This document shows, in pieces, positions 34,946-42,516 of a stretch of 64,000 nucleotides of DNA. Each line of letters starts with the position of its first letter. The stretch's first letter is position 1. The DNA lies in NCBI GenBank assembly GCA_938004185.1, contig CALKWN010000065.1:62001-126000 (forward strand), given 5' to 3'. The notes under the pieces are model-generated. The model did not search any database, was not told where the DNA came from, and saw nothing but the letters and a program-made list of their open reading frames with translations. The translations under genes and the position numbers were made by a program. This DNA comes from an uncultured candidate division WWE3 bacterium. GTDB lineage: Bacteria; Patescibacteriota; WWE3; UBA101185; UBA10185.

Positions 34946-35785
34946 ATGAGAAGCATAAGTACTCAAAAAAATCGCAACTGCCTGAAAAATAATAGCGGTC
35001 AAACGCTGGTAGTGATCGTATTTTTACTTCTATTTTCAACCATGGTCGGTATAACCATTTCAACAAGATTTGTAAACACACTAAGAGGTTTTGTCAGGAC
35101 GGACGACAGCGTAAAAGCCTTAAAAGCTGCTGAAGCAATAATAGAACGTATGCTCATAACACCGAATTCAGTGCTGGAAGGTTACATAGCGGCCGGAAAC
35201 TGCGACGGAAACTGCCTTTACAGTGTTACGGAGCCTAACGGCAACATTGTCAGTGCTGATGTAACCTTAAAATATTCGGGAGACACCGACGGCCCGTATA
35301 CCATTTATATTCAACCCGGTGAGGCAGGCCAGGTAAATATGACCGGGTACGGCACAGGAAAAGTCGTGGATATTTGCTGGCACGGTTCTGCTTCGGTTTA
35401 TGCTGCCTATGCATACGAAGAAAGTGGTGAGACAAAAATCGCTTCTTATGCGGTAAACTCCGTAGCCTCTCCCTATAACGACAACGGTTTTGATACAGCT
35501 GCGGCAAACTATGGTTACCCCAACTGTTTCCCCGTATCTACAACCGGCACGCCCAAATACATAAGACTAAGAACTTATTACGAGTCCGCTTATGTCACTT
35601 CCCTACCCACTCCGGGAGAAACTATTCCGAGACAGGGAATTATACTGGACGCACACGGATATTCCGGGGATTCGGTTAAAAACGTGGTTGTCCTTAAAAC
35701 AGATGCTATTGCCCCAAGTTTTTTTGATTACGCAATTCTGCAAACGAGTACAACTTCCCCGCTAACCAATAGTTATAGCCCATAA
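34946..35785 (+). CDS. PilX-like minor pilus protein (copy 2)
   Basis: The 279-residue protein has the same plan as copy 1 at 30.8 kb: a basic leader, NSGQTLVVIVFLLLFSTMVGITIS, then a helix with KALKAAEAIIERML. It ends with APSFFDYAI followed by a different tail. The shared nine-residue ending in otherwise divergent proteins suggests a docking motif. It starts one base after the PilW-like gene. Confidence 0.7.
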   Translation: MRSISTQKNRNCLKNNSGQTLVVIVFLLLFSTMVGITISTRFVNTLRGFVRTDDSVKALKAAEAIIERMLITPNSVLEGYIAAGNCDGNCLYSVTEPNGNIVSADVTLKYSGDTDGPYTIYIQPGEAGQVNMTGYGTGKVVDICWHGSASVYAAYAYEESGETKIASYAVNSVASPYNDNGFDTAAANYGYPNCFPVSTTGTPKYIRLRTYYESAYVTSLPTPGETIPRQGIILDAHGYSGDSVKNVVVLKTDAIAPSFFDYAILQTSTTSPLTNSYSP

Positions 35786-35800
35786 TTTGTATAAACAGTC

Positions 35801-35829
35801 TTGTCTATGATGTTAAAGGATAGTAAAAT
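35801..35829 (+). promoter_or_regulatory. pilM promoter
   Basis: TTGTCT, 17 bases, TAAAAT, six bases to ATG 35836. It predicts a leaderless pilMNO transcript separate from the pilin genes. Confidence 0.7.
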
Positions 35830-35835
35830 CTTTAT

Positions 35836-36867
35836 ATGCCCATTGTAGGTTTAAATTTCGGTAGAAGTACTTTCCGAGCCGTAGAATTGGATAAGAGAAA
35901 AGATATCATTACGGTTGCGAATATAGGTACTTACGAAAACCCCAAAGTTAACTTTTTTTCCGATAAAAAAGAGGACATGGATGTTATTGCCGACCATGTG
36001 GGCGAATTTTTTAAAGAAATGGGTTTCGGAACCTCCCATGTAGTAATAGGCTTGGATGAAAGCCAGATTTTTATGCGTATAATCAAGGTTCCCGCCATGA
36101 GCGACAAAGAATTAAGAAGCGCCGTAAGATACGAGGCTGAGCAGTATATTCCCCTTCCCTTAGATCAGATAAACCTTTCATATCAAAGATTAGACCCGGA
36201 CTTAAACGAAAAAGACAAAGTTAATGTTCAGGTTGTTGCCGCCAAAAAAGATGTTCTTGAAAGGTATGTGACGATAGCGAAAAAGGCAAAACTCGTACCC
36301 TATGCCATTGAGCCCGAAACTATTGCGCTGGGAAGAGTGTTGGGAGATTCCAAGACAGCTCCTCTAGGCACAATAATCATGGATATGGGTTTTTCAGGAT
36401 CGATCCTAGTTGTTACTTACGGCGGATTTGTAAGATTTACAAGAAGCATACCGATCGGAGGAGACATTATTACCAAAGCTATTCAGCAGGAGCTTAATCT
36501 TGATGTACAGCAGGCGGAAGAATACAAAAAGATCTACGGTATGGATCCAATGCAGGTTGAATCAAAAATATTCAACGTAATTAAGCCTGTGGTAGATAAC
36601 CTTATTTTGGAAATTAAACGTGCAACTGTCTTCTTCACAAAGCACAACAGCTCTGCTAGCATTAAGAGGTTAATACTAACAGGAGGAACTGCCCTAATGC
36701 CTGAACTCTTAACTTATATTGCTAAAAACGTTGATTTTGAAGTGCAGCTGGCCAACCCCTTGGCAAACTTCCAGTTTTCCTCCAAAATTGAGTCAAAGAG
36801 AAAGGATCTTACACTAGACGGGCCTATGTATTCTACGGCCGTCGGTTTGGCCTTGAGGGAAATATAA
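35836..36867 (+). CDS. pilM: Pilus assembly protein PilM
   Basis: The 343-residue cytoplasmic actin-like ATPase has the first phosphate motif GRSTFRAVELD, the second DMGFSGSILVV and a late LILTGGTALMP. PilM binds the N-terminus of PilN and links the ATPase motor to the PilNO complex in the membrane. No PilP or PilQ gene follows, as expected for a monoderm-like cell envelope. Confidence 0.93.
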   Translation: MPIVGLNFGRSTFRAVELDKRKDIITVANIGTYENPKVNFFSDKKEDMDVIADHVGEFFKEMGFGTSHVVIGLDESQIFMRIIKVPAMSDKELRSAVRYEAEQYIPLPLDQINLSYQRLDPDLNEKDKVNVQVVAAKKDVLERYVTIAKKAKLVPYAIEPETIALGRVLGDSKTAPLGTIIMDMGFSGSILVVTYGGFVRFTRSIPIGGDIITKAIQQELNLDVQQAEEYKKIYGMDPMQVESKIFNVIKPVVDNLILEIKRATVFFTKHNSSASIKRLILTGGTALMPELLTYIAKNVDFEVQLANPLANFQFSSKIESKRKDLTLDGPMYSTAVGLALREI

Positions 36868-37443
36868 ATGGAAAATATTAATCTAATTCCGCAGGAAGAG
36901 GTTCAGCTTCAACAGAAGGGCAAAGCTGTTAAAGGTACCAGCGTTCTTTTTATACTCCTTACCGTGATTGCGATAGGTTTGTCAGGCTACCTGTATTACA
37001 AAACATCCGATCTTAAACAAAAAACCAACGATGTTAATTCCCAAATAGATGCACAGAGAGCGAAAATTAAGTCCATGTCCTCTACCGAAATTCTTCTCAG
37101 AAACCTCGATAAAAAATATAACTCTATATCAGGCATGATTGATGGGAGAAACCATTATTCTAGACTGTTATCAGAACTCAAAGTAAGACAGCCGCAGGGA
37201 ATTTCAATTGAATCGGTTGAAGTAAAGGACGGAGTTGTTAATTACACGGGCGACGCCGAAAACTATTTATTGATCGCTCAATTTGTAAACAGTTTGTTAA
37301 ACAAGGATTTTCCTGGCGGCGACCCTGAACTTAAAGATCTTTTTTCAGAAGTTAAACTTAACTCCGTATCTTTAGATCAAAATAAAACAGAGGTAAGGTT
37401 TTTTATAGTGATAGTTTACGATTCATCGAAGTTAAAAATATGA
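36868..37443 (+). CDS. pilN: Pilus assembly protein PilN
   Basis: The protein starts with MENINLIPQEE, the short motif that docks into PilM (consensus INLLP). One membrane helix lies at about 24-46, then a coiled coil and a small ferredoxin-like domain to residue 191. It starts directly at the pilM stop and overlaps pilO by four bases. Confidence 0.9.
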   Translation: MENINLIPQEEVQLQQKGKAVKGTSVLFILLTVIAIGLSGYLYYKTSDLKQKTNDVNSQIDAQRAKIKSMSSTEILLRNLDKKYNSISGMIDGRNHYSRLLSELKVRQPQGISIESVEVKDGVVNYTGDAENYLLIAQFVNSLLNKDFPGGDPELKDLFSEVKLNSVSLDQNKTEVRFFIVIVYDSSKLKI

Positions 37444-38366
37444 ACGAAGAAAGTATAGAAAATAAAATTAAAGAACTTAATGTAGGCGCTTTTAAAGATG
37501 TGCTTTTCGATTTTCTTTTTCCATTAATCGGGTTGGCTATCACCGTTTTGTTGTTTTTCTTTTACATGAAACCGACATACACAAAAATGAAAGAACTTGA
37601 AACTGAGCTTTCCACTCAAACAACGGTATTGGAGATTTTAAATACAAAAGTCGCCGCCCTGTCCAAGCTCACTGATTTTAATGATGTTTTGAAAGAAAAT
37701 TCCGAAATGGTTGAAAAGCTTTATGTTTCGGAATCTAATGTTCCTCAGCTTTTAGATCAGATACACCAAATATCTACAAATGCCGGAATGATGGTGGATA
37801 GAATGAATTACTCTTACTCCGACGCCGGAGCCAAAGATGCCGCGGCTCAAGGTAAATCGGCTGATGCGACGGCAGAACTTAGAACAGACGATACAAGCGG
37901 AATCGTAAATGTAGCGGCTACCGTTATAGGTACTTACGAGCAACTTCAGGTTTTCATGCAGGAAATTGAGAAGGCGGCCCGTTTTACTTACGTAACAACA
38001 TTCAGATTCGGGGCTTCGACTGAAGAAGGTAAAGAAGGACAGTTCAGCGTAAACGTAAATGTCGATTCTCCTTACATGTATGTTCAATCGGTTGCTGTCA
38101 CGGACGATCCGATAAAACTTGATATTCAAAATCCTAAATTTGTTGAATTTATAAACAGCATAAAAGAATATAAATATTACGATTTCCTAAATCAGCAAAT
38201 TGTTGCGGAAGAAGTTGAGAGCATTGAAGAGCCTGAAGAGGAAACATTGTTCCCCGCCGCCGGTACTTTAGAAGAAATTCCCGTTGAACAGCCTGTTGTC
38301 GAAGAACAGCCTGTTGCAGAAGGAACTGAAGAACCTGCAGAAGAAGAAACACCGTTCGGATTTTAA
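37440..38366 (+). CDS. pilO: Pilus assembly protein PilO with acidic tail
   Basis: The 308-residue product has a membrane helix at about 22-42, a coiled coil (about 50-95) and a PilO-like domain (about 95-225). Beyond this it carries some 80 extra residues, the last 50 very rich in Glu and Pro. This extracytoplasmic tail is not a standard PilO feature and may bind another component. Convergent with trmD. Confidence 0.82.
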   Translation: MNEESIENKIKELNVGAFKDVLFDFLFPLIGLAITVLLFFFYMKPTYTKMKELETELSTQTTVLEILNTKVAALSKLTDFNDVLKENSEMVEKLYVSESNVPQLLDQIHQISTNAGMMVDRMNYSYSDAGAKDAAAQGKSADATAELRTDDTSGIVNVAATVIGTYEQLQVFMQEIEKAARFTYVTTFRFGASTEEGKEGQFSVNVNVDSPYMYVQSVAVTDDPIKLDIQNPKFVEFINSIKEYKYYDFLNQQIVAEEVESIEEPEEETLFPAAGTLEEIPVEQPVVEEQPVAEGTEEPAEEETPFGF

Positions 38367-38394
38367 TCGCAGTTATCAGTCGGTCTTAAATTGC

Positions 38395-39078
38395 TCAATC
38401 CCCCAAATTTTTCAGAGGTTTAGAATTTTCTTTTTTCCACTTTTCTATTTCGGCGTGATTGCCTGATAATAAAACTTCAGGAACTTTTAATCCTTTAAAG
38501 TTTTCGGGTCTTGTGTATTGCGGGTATTCTAACAAGCCTTCGGAGAAAGATTCATTTACTACGGCGTCATCTTTTTCAATTACATTCGGTAGCAACCTTG
38601 TAATGCTCTCCATAATTACCAGAGCCGGTACTTCCCCTCCCGACAGTACGTAATCACCTATGCTTATTACATCGGTAACATAATTTTCTTCAATTCTTGC
38701 ATCCACGCCCTCGTAGCGTCCGCAAATAAGAGTAATTTCCTGTTCTTTAGCGAGTTCTTCGGCTAGCGCCTGGGTGTATTTTTGGCCCCTGGGCGATAAA
38801 AGCACTACCCTCTTCTTTCCCGAAGTTACCGCATCTTCCGGAGATTCCCCGTGAATATCGTTTAAAGCTTTATAAATAGGTTCGGGCATTAAAATCATTC
38901 CCGTACCTCCCCCATATGGGCGGTCATCAACAGTGCCCCTGGAATCAATGGCGTAGTCGCGGAGATTCCACAGACGATAAGAAGCCGCTTCTTTTTCAAC
39001 AGCTCTTTTAAAAGGTAAAAATTCAATATGTGGTTGTATGAGTTCCGGAAATAAGGTAAGGATGTTAAATCTCATCAT
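38395..39078 (-). CDS. trmD: tRNA (guanine37-N1)-methyltransferase TrmD
   Basis: TrmD methylates G37 next to the anticodon and prevents frameshifting. The trefoil-knot SPOUT fold is visible in its motifs: LTLFPELI, DDRPYGGGTGM, ICGRYEGVDARI, and SIGDYVLSGGEVPALV. At 227 residues it is close to the family norm. It overlaps khpA by 14 bases at the end of an rpmF-nusB-acp-rnc-rpsP-khpA run. Two adjacent Met codons offer alternative starts. Confidence 0.95.
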   Translation of the reverse strand: MMRFNILTLFPELIQPHIEFLPFKRAVEKEAASYRLWNLRDYAIDSRGTVDDRPYGGGTGMILMPEPIYKALNDIHGESPEDAVTSGKKRVVLLSPRGQKYTQALAEELAKEQEITLICGRYEGVDARIEENYVTDVISIGDYVLSGGEVPALVIMESITRLLPNVIEKDDAVVNESFSEGLLEYPQYTRPENFKGLKVPEVLLSGNHAEIEKWKKENSKPLKNLGD

Positions 39079-39307
39079 CTTCTTTTATGTTAACACTTAT
39101 TCTTATGTCGTCTCTTATAGCCTTGGCTTTAGCCATATTTCTTATGCTTTTAATATTTCTGCCTTCTTTGCCTATTAAAGTTCCCATGTCTTCTTTTGCA
39201 GCAATAATCGTATAAATGAAAGTTCCGTTTTCCTCAACCTCTTCCACTTCAACGGCGTCGGGTTGGGAAACAATTTGCTGGACAATGTATTTTATAAAAT
39301 CTTTCAT
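39065..39307 (-). CDS. khpA: KH-domain RNA-binding protein KhpA
   Basis: The 80-residue protein is a single KH domain with GxxG as IGKEGRNI. KhpA pairs with KhpB in many bacteria to bind small and messenger RNAs. Position between rpsP and trmD is the standard location. Confidence 0.92.
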   Translation of the reverse strand: MKDFIKYIVQQIVSQPDAVEVEEVEENGTFIYTIIAAKEDMGTLIGKEGRNIKSIRNMAKAKAIRDDIRISVNIKEDDEI

Positions 39308-39310
39308 ACT

Positions 39311-39682
39311 TTATTCTTGGGGTTCTGCTGTAGTTTCTTCTGCGGTTTCTTCCACAGGAGCTTCTTCGACCGGGCTTTCAGAAACTGTACTTTCGGCAGC
39401 TTTTTCCTCAGTCCCTTTATCTTTGTTAGGGCTGTACTTAACATATTCGTAGTTACCGTCAATAAGTTTTTTCACGGCTTCAGAAACGATAGCACCTTTT
39501 GAAACCCAATCCATGTATTTTTTCTTGTCGTAATCAAATGAAACAGGTGTATTAGACGGATTAAAGTGCCCGATTATATCCAACACTTTGCCGTCTCTTT
39601 TGGTTCTGGTTTGAGTAGCTACCAGCCTATAAGAAGGTAAGTTTTTTCTTCCTGTTCTTGATAATCTAATTGATACCGACAT
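39311..39682 (-). CDS. rpsP: Ribosomal protein S16 with acidic tail
   Basis: The N-terminal 85 residues are S16 (SVSIRLSRTGRKNLPSYRLV, then DIIGHFNP). The final 38 residues are a Glu/Ala/Pro/Thr-rich tail absent from most S16 proteins. The gene ends three bases before khpA starts. Confidence 0.95.
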   Translation of the reverse strand: MSVSIRLSRTGRKNLPSYRLVATQTRTKRDGKVLDIIGHFNPSNTPVSFDYDKKKYMDWVSKGAIVSEAVKKLIDGNYEYVKYSPNKDKGTEEKAAESTVSESPVEEAPVEETAEETTAEPQE

Positions 39683-39717
39683 AACTGGTTGATTTTAGCA
39701 GAAGGTGTTGTGGTTGT

Positions 39718-40437
39718 CTATATTTCCGCCACTTCTTCCGAATTGCCTTTTTCCAATCTTTTTAAACCATTTTCCGCGGCCGACTGCTCGGCTCTCTGTT
39801 TACTTTTTCCCTCACCTACTCCCCAATTTTCCTTTCCTACAAAAACGCCCATTTTAAAAGTTTTTTCGTGGTCAGGTCCCCACGAATCGATGACTTGATA
39901 AACGGGAGTAACGCCGAATTTATCCTGAGCTGCTTCTTGAAACAAAGATTTGGCGTCCTTATAAACATTATTTTCAACCATGCCTCTTACTTTGTAGAAA
40001 AGCTCTTTTTCGAGGAATTTTCTGCAGGTTTCAAGTCCTCTATCAAGGTAAAGGGCGCCGAGCACAGCCTCAAATGTGTTAGCTAAAATGTACTCACGGT
40101 CTCTGCCTCCGGTAGCTTCTTCTCCGTTGGAAAGCTGGAGAAGGGCTCCGTAACCCATTCTTTTCGCTTCTTCGGCGAGTGATGTAGTGCAAACGATGGA
40201 TGATCTATAGTTTGTCAGATCTCCTTCAGGAGCTTCGGTGTATGAATTGTATAGATAATCGCTGGATAAAAGCTGCAATACAGCGTCACCGAGAAATTCC
40301 AACCTTTCGTTGGATTTACCTTCATATTCATGGTGTTCGTTAAGGTAAGATCTGTGTGTAAATGCGGTTTTGAAAAGTGTTTCATTTCCCAAATCTTCGC
40401 CAATTATTTCTTTCGTTTTTTCGAAATCAAATCCCAT
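39718..40437 (-). CDS. rnc: Ribonuclease III
   Basis: RNase III cuts double-stranded RNA, for example rRNA precursors. The 239-residue enzyme has the signature NERLEFLGDAVLQL near residue 43, a second acidic cluster ANTFEAVLGALYLD, and a C-terminal double-stranded RNA-binding domain (about 160-232). The 73-base leader holds pairing elements that could be a site of self-cleavage. Confidence 0.95.
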   Translation of the reverse strand: MGFDFEKTKEIIGEDLGNETLFKTAFTHRSYLNEHHEYEGKSNERLEFLGDAVLQLLSSDYLYNSYTEAPEGDLTNYRSSIVCTTSLAEEAKRMGYGALLQLSNGEEATGGRDREYILANTFEAVLGALYLDRGLETCRKFLEKELFYKVRGMVENNVYKDAKSLFQEAAQDKFGVTPVYQVIDSWGPDHEKTFKMGVFVGKENWGVGEGKSKQRAEQSAAENGLKRLEKGNSEEVAEI

Positions 40438-40510
40438 CTTTTACTTTCCGGTGCCGGTTCCCAACTTTCTCCGCGACTTATGTCACGGGTAAAATACGGC
40501 GCGGCACTAT
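40438..40510 (-). promoter_or_regulatory. Structured leader between the ACP-like gene and rnc
   Basis: Two alternative pairings share bases: 40451-40456 with 40502-40507 (GTGCCG/CGGCAC) and 40471-40475 with 40500-40504 (CCGCG/CGCGG). This is the only sizeable gap in the operon. RNase III controls its own mRNA this way in E. coli, so autoregulation is a possibility, not a demonstrated fact. Confidence 0.35.
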
Positions 40511-40747
40511 TTAATCAATTTGTTCACTAATAAGGTCAATTATGTCCTGAACGGTTGAAACGTCGTCCTGTTCAGAAACTAAATCCACCTTGTATATTTC
40601 TTCAAGCTCCGAGAGTATTTCAAGAAGCTCCATTTCTCCGACATTTAAGTCGTCTTCAAAAAAAGAGTTTTCATGTATATCCGAAGGAGACACTCCTGCT
40701 TTTTCTTCAACTACCTTTTTAATTTTGTTTAAGTATTCGCTAGACAT
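40511..40747 (-). CDS. Acyl-carrier-protein-like protein lacking the attachment serine
   Basis: The 78-residue protein aligns along its length with ACP: an SFFEDDL segment, then LSELEEIYKVDL and VSTVQDIIDLI. The phosphopantetheine site, normally Asp-Ser-Leu, reads Gly-Glu-Met at residues 37-39, so Ser is Glu. It therefore cannot carry an acyl chain in the usual way. It lies beside rnc as acpP does in many bacteria, which supports homology. A structural or regulatory role is inferred. Its start overlaps the nusB stop by one base. Confidence 0.8.
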   Translation of the reverse strand: MSSEYLNKIKKVVEEKAGVSPSDIHENSFFEDDLNVGEMELLEILSELEEIYKVDLVSEQDDVSTVQDIIDLISEQID

Positions 40748-41178
40748 TATTTTTTCTCCAAATGGTTGCTAATTACAGTACCCAGAACCCCGTTTACGAA
40801 CTTATGGGAAGTGTCGTTTCCGAATTCTTTTGCAAGTTCCACGGCTTCATCAACGGCAACTTTAACCGGAGTCTTTTTTCCGAACAAAAGCTCAAATACC
40901 GAGATTCTTAATATTACTAAATCAACTTTGGCTATTTTGTCAATAGGCCATTCCGGCGCACTTTCCTCGATTATTTTGTCAATTTCTTTTATGTGTTCTC
41001 GCACGCCCTCGAAAATGTATTCCGTAAGTTCGGTGTCCTGTTCGCCTATCGGTTCTTCCAGTAAATCTCCGGCCATCGAAATCGAGTCATTTTTATCAGC
41101 TTCGTTAAAAAGCCAACAAAAAATAGAGGCCAAAGCTAGTTTTCTGGAAGTGTGCCTGGGGTCAGCAAGAGATTTCAT
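40747..41178 (-). CDS. nusB: Transcription antitermination factor NusB
   Basis: The 143-residue all-helical protein matches NusB: ASIFCWLFNEADKND at the start, then IIEESAPEWPIDKIAKVDLVILRISVFELLF and DEAVELAKEFGNDTSHKFVNGVLGTV. NusB acts with NusE on rRNA transcripts. It follows rpmF by 18 bases but also has its own -10 box. Confidence 0.94.
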   Translation of the reverse strand: MKSLADPRHTSRKLALASIFCWLFNEADKNDSISMAGDLLEEPIGEQDTELTEYIFEGVREHIKEIDKIIEESAPEWPIDKIAKVDLVILRISVFELLFGKKTPVKVAVDEAVELAKEFGNDTSHKFVNGVLGTVISNHLEKK

Positions 41179-41184
41179 TTCACA

Positions 41185-41190
41185 ATTATA
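41185..41190 (-). promoter_or_regulatory. -10 box of nusB
   Basis: TATAAT on the minus strand ends six bases before the nusB ATG and overlaps the rpmF-nusB gap. It would give a leaderless internal transcript. The -35 position is not conserved. Confidence 0.6.
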
Positions 41191-41196
41191 ACCGAA

Positions 41197-41343
41197 TTAA
41201 AGCTCTATGTATTCTTCAACATGAGGCCTTTTGTAGGCTTTTTTGTCCGAAGTCTTTACAACATGCACACGCTCCCTTTTATAGTGAGCGTTTCTCTTTT
41301 TTCTTGTTCTCGATAACGAGTGTTTTCTTTTTGGTACTGCCAT
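41197..41343 (-). CDS. rpmF: Ribosomal protein L32 (short, no zinc site)
   Basis: The 48-residue protein begins MAVPKRKHSLSRTRKKRNAHYK, the L32 signature. Most L32 proteins have one or two CxxC pairs for zinc in the C-terminal half; here that half is divergent and has no Cys. It opens the nusB-rnc-trmD operon behind a consensus promoter. Its small size makes it easy to miss. Confidence 0.9.
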   Translation of the reverse strand: MAVPKRKHSLSRTRKKRNAHYKRERVHVVKTSDKKAYKRPHVEEYIEL

Positions 41344-41352
41344 ACAGAGTGA

Positions 41353-41381
41353 AATATAAAGGTAAAGGGCGCCGGTGTCAA
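41353..41381 (-). promoter_or_regulatory. rpmF operon promoter
   Basis: On the minus strand: TTGACA, 17 bases, TATATT, nine bases to the ATG. It is the best match to the sigma-70 consensus in the window. The leader would be two or three bases. Confidence 0.8.
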
Positions 41382-41452
41382 ATACCGGTTTTTATGTAGG
41401 TTTGTAGTAACGGGCGCGTATCTACCGCCCCATATTGCCCCGGAAAAGTTTT

Positions 41453-41494
41453 GAGCCGCTAATATAAACTTTGTGGGTTTAATATTAACGGCTC
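41453..41494 (-). terminator. GAGCCG hairpin terminator
   Basis: On the minus strand GAGCCGTTAATATTAAAC pairs with a complementary run ending in AGCGGCTC. It lies about 40 bases after the 112-residue gene and is followed by AAAACTTTT. The base of the stem is the same as in the terminator at 45.9 kb. Confidence 0.7.
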
Positions 41495-41535
41495 GGTTTA
41501 GTCTTGATTATCGACGTTGCAGGAAAATTGTTCCT

Positions 41536-41874
41536 TTAATCGTATCTAAACAGGTGTCTAAATGATATTCGGCTTTCAGGTGTCGTGTTTCTGTTTCGAT
41601 GGATCTCAGCGTTTTGAACCGCAGGATAGGCTTCATTTAACCACCAAAGACGTATGGTTTGGAAGCAATCGGTTCCGTGTTGGCTGAAAAACCACTCCAA
41701 CTTATCGAAGGAGTCCCTGGAAAGCCGGGATTTGATTTTCAGACTATCGACCTTTTTTCCGTTTTTAATAACGGTTGCGACAGCTTTTATGTCTCCGTTG
41801 AATGGTGCTATCTCAACGTGAACCTCGGCAGAACAGTTTTCCTTGTTTCCCTTAAAAATCTTTTCTATTAGCAT
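41536..41874 (-). CDS. Small protein of unknown function (112 residues)
   Basis: No family is recognised. The first 60 residues look like a beta-alpha fold (SAEVHVEIAPFNGDIKAVATVI), and the rest is rich in Arg, His and aromatic residues (IRLWWLNEAYPA). A strong AAGGAGATG ribosome site, a promoter about 50 bases upstream and a hairpin terminator show it is an independent gene, placed between rsmD and rpmF on the same strand. Confidence 0.72.
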   Translation of the reverse strand: MLIEKIFKGNKENCSAEVHVEIAPFNGDIKAVATVIKNGKKVDSLKIKSRLSRDSFDKLEWFFSQHGTDCFQTIRLWWLNEAYPAVQNAEIHRNRNTTPESRISFRHLFRYD

Positions 41875-41930
41875 CAGTACATCTCCTTTTTTGTTTTATT
41901 GGTTTATTAAGTTTTCAAGACTATGGGGGA

Positions 41931-41959
41931 ATTTTACTACAACACCCAAAAATGGGCAA
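41931..41959 (-). promoter_or_regulatory. Promoter of the 112-residue gene
   Basis: On the minus strand: TTGCCC, 17 bases, TAAAAT. The leader would be about 50 bases and ends with AAGGAGATG before the start codon. Confidence 0.55.
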
Positions 41960-41965
41960 GTGGCT

Positions 41966-42514
41966 CTATGATAACTTTATTATAGAAAAGGTACTCTGTC
42001 CGAATGTCCTACTATCGGTTATCTTCATTCCGGCTTTTTCGGCCATTTCTTCGACATTTTCATCGGTAGAATGAAAGTAAAACAGAATACCGTCGTCCTT
42101 TAAAATACCTCTTATAAGGTTAAGTAGATGTTGCTGGGCGGTGTCATTATAAAAAGGATCCATGAATACAAAATCATATGATCTGCCTGTCGAAGCGGCA
42201 AATTTTACTGCATTCTTAAGGTAAACCGCACTTTTTTCAGTAAAACCGCACTTTTCAAGGTTATTTTTTATAACATCAACACTTTTGCTTTCTCCATCAA
42301 CAAAATCGCAGTAAGAGGCACCCCGTGACAGTGCTTCGATTCCTAAATTTCCGCTGCCGGCAAAAAGGTCTAAGCACAAAGAATCCTTAATTTTATCGCC
42401 AATTATTGAAAAAACGGCTGATTTTGCAATTTCCTGAACTGCCCTATAACCCGGAATATCCGGCGCCTCGAGTTTTTTATTTTTTGCTGTTCCTGTAGTT
42501 ACTCTTAGTTGCAT
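41966..42514 (-). CDS. rsmD: 16S rRNA (guanine966-N2)-methyltransferase RsmD-like
   Basis: The 182-residue SAM-dependent enzyme has motif I as CLDLFAGSGNLGIEALSRGA and the catalytic motif IV as MDPFYND (usually DPPF/Y; here Pro is Phe). RsmD modifies the small-subunit rRNA. It follows recG by two bases, at the end of the tyrS-recG operon. Confidence 0.9.
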   Translation of the reverse strand: MQLRVTTGTAKNKKLEAPDIPGYRAVQEIAKSAVFSIIGDKIKDSLCLDLFAGSGNLGIEALSRGASYCDFVDGESKSVDVIKNNLEKCGFTEKSAVYLKNAVKFAASTGRSYDFVFMDPFYNDTAQQHLLNLIRGILKDDGILFYFHSTDENVEEMAEKAGMKITDSRTFGQSTFSIIKLS

Positions 42515-42516
42515 AT

